Source: Gammaproteobacteria bacterium UBA2955
Lineage (GTDB): Bacteria; Pseudomonadota; Gammaproteobacteria; Pseudomonadales; Azotimanducaceae
Length of the DNA stretch: 20,417 nucleotides
Reading direction: 5' to 3'
NCBI GenBank assembly: GCA_002348825.1
Contig: DEBN01000020.1
Coordinates: 4,558-24,974, forward strand
Positions within the stretch are counted from its first letter, which is position 1; every line of letters begins with the position of its first letter. Positions 14,544-20,417 of the stretch are shown one piece after another. The notes below the pieces were generated by a model that was given only the letters and a program-made list of their open reading frames with translations, was not told the DNA's origin and did not search any database. A program made the position numbers and the translations under genes.

Positions 14544-15888
14544 CTCTATTCAGCGCCGCTTATTGTTCACAGCGAGTGTGATGCTGCTTGTGTTCTTGGG
14601 TGTTACGGGCTGGGTCTTAGATCAAACCTTCAGTCGCAGTGTCATCAATGGCGCGCAGCAGCAACTGCAATTGATTGTCTACGCTTTAATGGGGGCAGCC
14701 AGTGAGAATAATCAGCGGTTGATATTTTCTGACAACCTGGCCGAGCCACGACTGGCTCAGCCGGATTCTGGCCTATACGCTATTGTAACCAATGGTCAGG
14801 GCAAGACGCTTTGGCGCTCGAGGTCAGCCGTACTAACGGATATTCAAGGCGGCGGGATGACCACAGCCGCTGCGGGTGGTTTTGTCTTTAGTGAATGGCA
14901 TCAGCAGCGGCAGCCGCCGCGCTTCAGTTTGAGTCATGCAGTGACTTGGGAAGGGGTCGAAGACGAGCGCGTGGTGTTTACTGCGGTCGCCGATCAAGAC
15001 ATTTATCGTCAAGCCATTGCCGATTTCCGTCAACGTCTCGGCCTCGGGTTGGGTGGCCTGGCTTTGATATTCATATTGGTTCAAGCAGCGGCGCTACGGT
15101 GGGGACTGTCGCCCTTGCTGCGTATGCAAAGAGAAGTGGGTGAACTTGAAGATGGCACGCGGGATAAGCTCAGCGAGGGCTATCCAGTAGAGCTGCGGGG
15201 ACTTGCGGTTAATCTGCAGCGGTTTGTGATCCACGAGCACAAACAGCGTCAGCGATACAGTCAGGCTCTCGACAATTTGGCGCATAGTCTAAAAACACCG
15301 CTGTCGGTGCTTAGGAACGCGCTGGCAGAGCCGTCGCCACCGCCGTCGCTGCTGGAGGATCAGATTCAGCGTATGCAAGATGTGGTAGCTAATCAGCTCA
15401 ATCGAGCAACATTGGCGGGACCGGTGGCGCGAGGCTCTCGGGTAGAGGTAGAGGCTACACTTCAGCGGCTCGTAGCCGCGCTGCGAACCGCCTATCCGCA
15501 GATTGACATCTCCACAGCTTTGCAGACCGATGCCTATTGGCGTGGCGATAGCAGTGATCTTCTAGAAATCTTTGGCAACGTGCTAGACAACGCCTGCAAG
15601 TTTAGTGGCGGCTCGGTCGCAGTATCCGCCGAAACTGTAGAGCTCGAGCGCGTAATGATCAGAGTCGTTGTCGAAGACGATGGTCCGGGCATAGATGCGG
15701 ATAACCGAGACGAAGTCCTCAGGCGGGGTCAGCGGGCAGACAGTCGGGCGCCAGGTCACGGCATAGGGTTGTCCGTTGCGGCTGAACTGGTGGATGTGTA
15801 CCAAGGGGAACTGCTCATTGGCGAGCGGGAAACAGGGGGTGCGCGCATTTGCATTACCTTGCCGGGCTATCGCGCCGCGATCAGTTAA
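14527..15888 (+). CDS. PhoQ-like sensor histidine kinase
   Basis: A 453-residue membrane histidine kinase. Two transmembrane helices are visible, about 11-31 and 171-191, with a periplasmic sensor domain of about 140 residues between them. A HAMP-like linker (about 192-245) leads to the dimerisation helix with phospho-acceptor His253 in LAHSLKTPLSVL, the signature of PhoQ-type kinases. The ATP-binding domain has Asn355 (NVLDNACKF), DDGPG at 384-388 and GHGIGL at 410-415. It autophosphorylates and passes phosphate to the response regulator encoded by the overlapping gene. The signal is unknown: I cannot confirm a PhoQ-type acidic Mg-sensing patch. The stop is 24 bp from the convergent DUF349 gene. 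Confidence 0.94.
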   Translation: MRLKPDSIQRRLLFTASVMLLVFLGVTGWVLDQTFSRSVINGAQQQLQLIVYALMGAASENNQRLIFSDNLAEPRLAQPDSGLYAIVTNGQGKTLWRSRSAVLTDIQGGGMTTAAAGGFVFSEWHQQRQPPRFSLSHAVTWEGVEDERVVFTAVADQDIYRQAIADFRQRLGLGLGGLALIFILVQAAALRWGLSPLLRMQREVGELEDGTRDKLSEGYPVELRGLAVNLQRFVIHEHKQRQRYSQALDNLAHSLKTPLSVLRNALAEPSPPPSLLEDQIQRMQDVVANQLNRATLAGPVARGSRVEVEATLQRLVAALRTAYPQIDISTALQTDAYWRGDSSDLLEIFGNVLDNACKFSGGSVAVSAETVELERVMIRVVVEDDGPGIDADNRDEVLRRGQRADSRAPGHGIGLSVAAELVDVYQGELLIGERETGGARICITLPGYRAAIS

Positions 15889-15912
15889 GCCGCAGTACAG
15901 CGACGCAGCGCG

Positions 15913-18663
15913 CTACAGCCGGTGTGCTAGTGCGGTAAAAAATCGCGTTCGCAATGATTCGTCGCTGGGGCATTTGGGGCCACTGGCACACCAGCGTTCG
16001 ATAAGCTGCTGATTGTCAACTAACCCCATGTTGTTTAGGCCTTTATTCATAAGCGCCACTTGCAATGACATGCGCGCTTGCCGATCGTCTATCGGACTTG
16101 CCACATCCGCAGCGATTTCTGCCTCGAGAGTGAGATGGTGTAAATCCTCAGAGGTAGCTGCGTTTCGGCAGCGTGCCGCGAACACCGGGTGGGGCGGTTC
16201 TAGATGCTCGCCGGACTGCTCGGCTGCGCTGATCTGTATGTCCCAGAGCTGCCACTGGTCAAGACGTTGCTGTTTTTGCACTTTCTTTGCGCTAAGCGTG
16301 AGGTCCTTGAGTCTTTGCTTAGCCGCGTCAAGGCGCCTGCGCGTTGCAGCGGTTAATTTGAGTGATGCGGCCTGATCTTCGATTGCCTGATACTTAGCCC
16401 TTAAGTCTGTGAGATCTCCGCTGCCGTGTAGCTGCTCGAATTCATCGAGGGCTGCCGCCAAAATGGACTGCTGTGCGGCCAATGTGTCTTGGTCGGCTTT
16501 GTATGCGGCCGCGCTGCGTTGGAAAATCTCGTCACAGGCGCTGCGAAACGCATTCCAGAGGCGGCGCTCAGCTTGTTGCGGAGCAGGTCCGATTTTTTGC
16601 CAGCGTTGTTGCAACTGCTTAGCCTGCTGCGTTGCCTCTTTGTTGGAATCAACGGTCATAAGCGCTTTTGCGTCTTCGATAATTTTCTGTTTGTTTTCGA
16701 GGTTGGTTTTTTTGCACCGACGAATATGCTCGTGCAGTTGTGTCTGTAGCGCTTCGAAACGTTCTTCAATAGGTTTAAGGGTGCGTCGGTCGCACGGGTG
16801 GTGGCTTTGCCATTCGGTGCGAGCCTGCCGCGAAATGACCTCGAGTTTTTGCACTGGGATCTGCTGCCAGTGTTCCTGTGAGGTCAGTTCGCTGAGTTGT
16901 TCGCAGAGCTTTTGGCGCTGCTGCAAGTTGCTTTTGCGGCGCTCCGCTTGCTCGGCAAAATATACTTTACACGGCGCGAATGCCTGCTCTGCCAGCGCGT
17001 CGAAGTGTGTTTGTTCCGTTCTGCTGCCGTGGCGTAGTGGACCGAGACCGTTCCACTGTCGGCGCAATAGCTTCAATCGCTCAGCCTGATCGGGGGGTGC
17101 AAGTGGCTGGTCAACCAACGATTGTAGGCTGTCGAGCAAAGCCTGCCGTTTTGGTTCAGTGGCAAAGTTTTGCCAATCGCTGAGTTCCGCCAGCTTGTGA
17201 CTTAGGGTGTTTATTTCACTGTCGCGATCGCGATAGCCGAGCTTCTGTAGTTTACGCGCCTGCGCAAGGCTTTGGGTGGCTTGCTTAAGTCGTCCGTTAG
17301 TGATTTGCGCGTGAGCGTCGGTAACGAAGTCTTTGAGCCGTTGGCGCGCTGTGATTTGCTGCTCCGTTAATTGCGCGACCTCTTGTTTTGTTTTGGTGAC
17401 CGCGGTTTGTAGTGTTTGTACGCGTTTTGGTAGCGGCAGATCCCCTGGCCAGGCGAGTTTTTTCAGCTCTTGAGTGGCGCGCTGCAACCACTGTTGCCGT
17501 TGTTTTGTTGATTCCGTGCTCGCACCGGCTATTGCCTCGGCAGCCAACGGTTGTAGAGGCATGGGAAGGTCGGCGGCAATACTTTGTAGCGTCGCCAATT
17601 TGCCGATATAGCGGTCTAGGCGAGCGGATAGCTGGTCGAAGGTTTGTTGCTGGGCTTTACTCGGGGAATAGTCGACCTGCGGAGTGCGCCAGCTTTCGTT
17701 TGTTTGTTGCAGCACAGAAGTCGCCTGCTCAATTCCGACATCGTGCTTTTCAATTTCGTAAAAGATCAGCGCCAGCGTATCGATTACTCTTTGATAACGA
17801 TTCTCTTTGAGATCTGGAACAGTTAAGTCAAACCCTGCCAGAGGTGTTTCTGGTATTGGTGGGAACGCTGTGGCGCCGCCGATTCGCTGCAGATTCTCAA
17901 AAGACGTAGACAGCTCGTTGGTAATGCCGGCGCGTTTCTCAGCGAGCAGGCGTAATCGTGTTCTATGGCGGATCAACTCCTCTAGATCAGGCCGCTCGCG
18001 TTGCTGTTGAGCGATGATTTTGGCGATATTTTCGTCTAATTCGTGCAGACGCTGTTGCGCATGTTCCAGTGACTGGCGGCCTTTTTTAATCGCTTCCAGA
18101 CGCTCTCGGGCGTGTCTATGACATGCCTTGTTGCGTCCACGAGAAGTTTTCTCCAGCGCTATCAGGCCTTGCTCGGAAAGCAGCAAAGGTTGATCCAAAA
18201 TAAAGGCAAGGTCGTCCATAGACGCGCGGAGCGCCAGAGTAGCCATGTGCTCTGAGGTCTTCGCTATGCGCGCAAGTGCGCGCACTTGATCGGCGGGCGC
18301 TGAATTAAATCGCTCTGTTAAGACCCATGGGTTGTCGCTGAGTGGCGAGTCTACTGGAGCCACCTCGACGAGCCGTCGAGCAGCGGCTCTTGCCGTTGTG
18401 TCGTCGCTGAGCATGGACGCGAGGGCGTCTAAATCGTCTGCCCAAGCCGACAAGGCGATTTTTACGTCGGTATCCTCCTCGCACGCGAGGGAACTGTTGA
18501 ACAGTTGCTGCAGTTCGGAATCGATGTGGCTGATAGTGCCAGCAGCTTTGGCCTCGCTGATCTGATTCAGTACGCGAAGCCGCTGCTCGGAGTCGCCCTC
18601 CGAGAACTGTCGCTGGTACTTCTTGCTGGCACGCAAATCCGCGTTAAGTAGCTGCTTTAGCAC
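15913..18663 (-). CDS. Long DUF349 coiled-coil protein
   Basis: A 916-residue, Gln/Leu/Arg-rich, largely helical protein with several DUF349-type repeats. The clearest is about 680-725 (QQRWQKIGPAPQQ… LWNAFRSACDEIF). Others are at about 530-580 (RRQWNGLGPL…), 612-655 (RTEWQSHHPCDRRTL…) and 320-360 (NESWRTPQVDYSPSK…). The N-terminal 180 residues look helical-repeat-like and the middle is coiled coil. No signal peptide, membrane helix or catalytic motif is visible, so it is presumably cytoplasmic. DUF349 proteins are of poorly known function. The start is GTG at 18663; no in-frame ATG was found just upstream, and only a weak GGA precedes it. It lies downstream of the crotonase on the same strand, separated by 141 bp in which I see nothing else. 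Confidence 0.85.
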   Translation of the reverse strand: MLKQLLNADLRASKKYQRQFSEGDSEQRLRVLNQISEAKAAGTISHIDSELQQLFNSSLACEEDTDVKIALSAWADDLDALASMLSDDTTARAAARRLVEVAPVDSPLSDNPWVLTERFNSAPADQVRALARIAKTSEHMATLALRASMDDLAFILDQPLLLSEQGLIALEKTSRGRNKACHRHARERLEAIKKGRQSLEHAQQRLHELDENIAKIIAQQQRERPDLEELIRHRTRLRLLAEKRAGITNELSTSFENLQRIGGATAFPPIPETPLAGFDLTVPDLKENRYQRVIDTLALIFYEIEKHDVGIEQATSVLQQTNESWRTPQVDYSPSKAQQQTFDQLSARLDRYIGKLATLQSIAADLPMPLQPLAAEAIAGASTESTKQRQQWLQRATQELKKLAWPGDLPLPKRVQTLQTAVTKTKQEVAQLTEQQITARQRLKDFVTDAHAQITNGRLKQATQSLAQARKLQKLGYRDRDSEINTLSHKLAELSDWQNFATEPKRQALLDSLQSLVDQPLAPPDQAERLKLLRRQWNGLGPLRHGSRTEQTHFDALAEQAFAPCKVYFAEQAERRKSNLQQRQKLCEQLSELTSQEHWQQIPVQKLEVISRQARTEWQSHHPCDRRTLKPIEERFEALQTQLHEHIRRCKKTNLENKQKIIEDAKALMTVDSNKEATQQAKQLQQRWQKIGPAPQQAERRLWNAFRSACDEIFQRSAAAYKADQDTLAAQQSILAAALDEFEQLHGSGDLTDLRAKYQAIEDQAASLKLTAATRRRLDAAKQRLKDLTLSAKKVQKQQRLDQWQLWDIQISAAEQSGEHLEPPHPVFAARCRNAATSEDLHHLTLEAEIAADVASPIDDRQARMSLQVALMNKGLNNMGLVDNQQLIERWCASGPKCPSDESLRTRFFTALAHRL

Positions 18664-18804
18664 GAGTAATGATCCATTGACCTATCGCGATCTGTATAAG
18701 CGCGCCAAAAATAATCACAACGGGCTTGCGCAACTGCAGGCAGCGATGTGTTTAGCGGCATGTTGGATGGGTTCATCACGGCTTGTTTCAGCAAATAATG
18801 GCAG

Positions 18805-19662
18805 CTACGAAAATTTGCGTTCTTCCCACCAAGGGAAAAACTCTGGCATATCACTGGACACTCGGCATGGATAGTTCGCATCGCGTTTCTCCAGAAACGA
18901 CTCGACCCCTTCTTTTGAATCCGCCGATCGCCCCCGATAGTAGACGCCGCGAGAATCAATATTATGGGCCTCTATTGGATGATCTGCCCCCAGCATCTTC
19001 CACATCATGTGGCGCACCAATGCAACCGACACAGGAGCGGTATTGTCGCGAATTTCAGCAGCGATTTGGCGCGCTTCCGCCAGCAGTTCTTCAGGCTCGT
19101 GTAAGCTGCGCAGCAAACCGCCGTCCATAGCCTCTTGAGCGGGGAAAACCTTACCTGAATAACACCACTCTAGGGCTTTACTGATGCCTACTGCCCGGGG
19201 CAGAAAGTAGCTTGAGCACGCTTCCGGGACGATGCCGCGACGGGCAAAAACAAAGCCGAATCGGGCTTGGCTGGAGGCAAGTCGAATATCCATTGCCAGC
19301 GTCATCGTTACCCCGACGCCCACGGCCGGGCCGTTAATTGCTGCAATTATGGGCTTGTTGAGCTCGTACAAACGCAAGGTTAAGCGCCCGCCACCATCTG
19401 GATTAATACCGCTTTTCCGGTCAGCTCTGGCATCGCTGTTAAAGGTCTTGCCGCCGCTTGAGAGATCCGCGCCAGCGCAGAACGCGCGTCCTGCACCCGT
19501 CACAATGATGGCTTTCACATCGTCATCGGCATCTGCCCGGTCACACGCATCGAGCAATTCTTCGAGCATGTCATTGTTAAACGCGTTTAAGGCGTCGGGC
19601 CGGTTTAGAGTGATCGTTAATATACTTTCTTCGATTTCGTACAAAATTGTGCTGTAGCTCAC
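18805..19662 (-). CDS. Crotonase-family protein resembling Δ3,Δ2-enoyl-CoA isomerase (ECI2 type)
   Basis: A crotonase-fold protein, 285 residues from the GTG at 19662. The oxyanion-hole motif FCAGADL is at 61-67. Its two classical hydratase glutamates are absent: the first aligns with Thr119 (GVGVTM), the second with Phe139 (FGFVFA). Instead Glu147 lies in VPEACSSYFLP, matching the PEGCSS block that carries the catalytic glutamate of ECI2/PECI enoyl-CoA isomerases, and GPAVGVGVT matches the ECI2 GPAVGISVT block. It therefore more likely shifts 3-enoyl to 2-enoyl-CoA than hydrates. An upstream ATG (19701) would add 13 residues; GTG is preferred because homologues begin at about SYSTILYE. A GGGGA stretch lies just before it. 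It is divergent from the acyl-CoA dehydrogenase-like gene. Confidence 0.88.
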   Translation of the reverse strand: MSYSTILYEIEESILTITLNRPDALNAFNNDMLEELLDACDRADADDDVKAIIVTGAGRAFCAGADLSSGGKTFNSDARADRKSGINPDGGGRLTLRLYELNKPIIAAINGPAVGVGVTMTLAMDIRLASSQARFGFVFARRGIVPEACSSYFLPRAVGISKALEWCYSGKVFPAQEAMDGGLLRSLHEPEELLAEARQIAAEIRDNTAPVSVALVRHMMWKMLGADHPIEAHNIDSRGVYYRGRSADSKEGVESFLEKRDANYPCRVSSDMPEFFPWWEERKFS

Positions 19663-19711
19663 ACTTCCCCCATGTCTATGTTCTGCAATAAGCACACACA
19701 TGGTGCCTATC

Positions 19712-19755
19712 TCGTATGAATTTTTCTATGATCGTATGCTACGACGTAAATACGA
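19712..19755. promoter_or_regulatory. Clustered TCGTA/TACGA half-sites in the divergent promoter region
   Basis: Between the crotonase (-) and acyl-CoA dehydrogenase-like (+) genes, TCGTA occurs at 19712-19716 and 19732-19736, and its reverse complement TACGA at 19740-19744 and 19751-19755. The inner pair makes a TCGTA-TGC-TACGA 13-base inverted repeat. The outer repeats share the extended TCGTATG in the first two copies. This layout fits an operator for a TetR- or similar regulator controlling both genes. No regulator gene is visible nearby. About 36 bp separate the last half-site from the + strand start. Confidence 0.45.
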
Positions 19756-19791
19756 CCGCTGAATTTTTTGTCGCCGCGATAGAAGCAACAT

Positions 19792-20417
19792 ATGCAATCC
19801 CAATTTTTTGAATTAGAACAAGCGTTTTCCGATCAGGTGGAACAATTCATTCTGGAGCATTGGCTCAACCTAGCAGCGCCCAAGCTGCGCTTGCGGGCCT
19901 GGCTAAATGAATCTGATACAGAACCGTTGCGTAAAAAATGGTATCGCAGCGTCGCCGCAGCGGGTTGGTCGGTGCCGCATTGGCCAAGCGAATTTGGCGG
20001 TTGTGATTGGTCGCCAAGGCAACTGCATATTTGGTTGAGCGCCTGTTTGAAGCATCAGACCCCACCAGTTGTAACATTTGCGACAGGCCACGTGGGTCCG
20101 TTGTTGATCGAGTATGGCACTGCTGCTCAGCAGGTCTTATTGCCAAAAATTGCAGCATTCGAGGACCGCTGGTGTTTAGGTTGGGCCGAACACGGTGCTC
20201 ATCAAGATGATTATGTTATCGGTGCGCGCGTAACCCGAAACGGTCAGCAAGCCAGCGTAAGCGGCACTAAAGTACGAGTCATAGGGGGCATGGATGCCCA
20301 TTGGATGATGTGTGTTGCGCAACCCCAAGAGAGTCGGTGCAGCGGCGGTGTGCCGTCGATTGTACTGCTACCCATGGGACAAAAAGGCATTAAGCGCGCG
20401 CCAAAAGCGGCGCTGTC
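19792..20417 (+). CDS. Acyl-CoA dehydrogenase-like protein, 3' end outside window
   Basis: An open frame from the ATG at 19792 to the window end (208 residues so far, no stop). The N-terminal domain matches long-type acyl-CoA dehydrogenases: AAAGWSVPHWPSEFGGCDWSP (56-75) and VGPLLIEYGTAAQQVLLPKI (101-120). The usual FAD-binding block, typically Ser-Glu-Pro-x-Ala-Gly-Ser-Asp, is altered here to WAEHGAHQDD at 131-140, and the beta-domain motif that follows reads VSGTKVRVIGG. The ribosome site is weak (AGAAG at 19781-19785). The gene is divergent from the ECI2-like crotonase, suggesting shared acyl-CoA chemistry. The catalytic base lies beyond the window. It may be a divergent, non-catalytic or heterodimer-partner subunit. 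Confidence 0.8.
   Translation, partial: MQSQFFELEQAFSDQVEQFILEHWLNLAAPKLRLRAWLNESDTEPLRKKWYRSVAAAGWSVPHWPSEFGGCDWSPRQLHIWLSACLKHQTPPVVTFATGHVGPLLIEYGTAAQQVLLPKIAAFEDRWCLGWAEHGAHQDDYVIGARVTRNGQQASVSGTKVRVIGGMDAHWMMCVAQPQESRCSGGVPSIVLLPMGQKGIKRAPKAAL

Noticed and set aside
16409..17089. A 226-codon + strand open frame antisense to the DUF349 gene.
   Set aside because: The product is Cys/Ser/Arg-rich with no recognisable motif and the opposite strand has a well-supported coding sequence; it is an antisense shadow.
18657..18959. A 100-codon - strand frame spanning the DUF349/crotonase gap.
   Set aside because: It overlaps the crotonase C-terminus in another frame, and its product shows no family resemblance.
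1..20417. Mobile elements, CRISPR arrays, tRNA/rRNA genes or defence systems.
   Set aside because: No transposase, integrase, regular repeat-spacer array or tRNA-like cloverleaf was seen, and all large frames are assigned to metabolic, envelope or housekeeping genes.

Overview
The window looks like chromosomal DNA from a marine or aquatic gammaproteobacterium. GC content is moderate. The support is a DinG-type helicase, a pitrilysin-like M16 lipoprotein, a GLYK-type glycerate kinase, a PepSY/PhoP-PhoQ-like operon and a very long DUF349 protein, a mix I associate with Pseudomonadales/Cellvibrionales-like lineages. That assignment rests on gene content only. No rRNA, tRNA, CRISPR array, transposase, integrase or plasmid gene was seen. 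Genes are tightly packed and no gap exceeds 300 bp.

Region 1 (1-5361, + strand) is a catabolic cluster: a zinc alcohol dehydrogenase (5' end outside the window), a fumarylacetoacetate-hydrolase-family C-C hydrolase, a thiamine-diphosphate enzyme of the acetolactate synthase/hydroxyacyl lyase superfamily, a 115-residue protein with a degenerate GIY-YIG pattern, and an acyl-CoA dehydrogenase. The last three are separated by a 4-bp gap and an 11-bp overlap, so they are probably co-translated. The set suggests oxidation of an alcohol to a ketone, C-C cleavage and beta-oxidation. The substrate cannot be read from the sequence.

Region 2 (5358-12667) holds housekeeping and periplasmic genes in convergent and divergent pairs: an exported PQQ-type sugar dehydrogenase (-), DinG helicase (+), an M16 metallopeptidase lipoprotein (-) and D-glycerate 3-kinase (+).

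Region 3 (12761-15888, + strand) is envelope-related: a glycine-zipper protein, then a PepSY protein, an OmpR-class response regulator and a PhoQ-like histidine kinase in one operon. A 16-bp-stem inverted repeat with a C/U-rich loop lies between the glycine-zipper gene and the PepSY gene.

Region 4 (15913-20417) has a 916-residue DUF349 protein (-), an ECI2-like crotonase (-), and the start of a divergent acyl-CoA dehydrogenase-like gene (+) cut by the window end. The 90-130 bp between the last two carries repeated TCGTA/TACGA half-sites, a candidate operator. Regions 1 and 4 both encode acyl-CoA metabolism, so fatty-acid-like or alicyclic substrates are a recurring theme.
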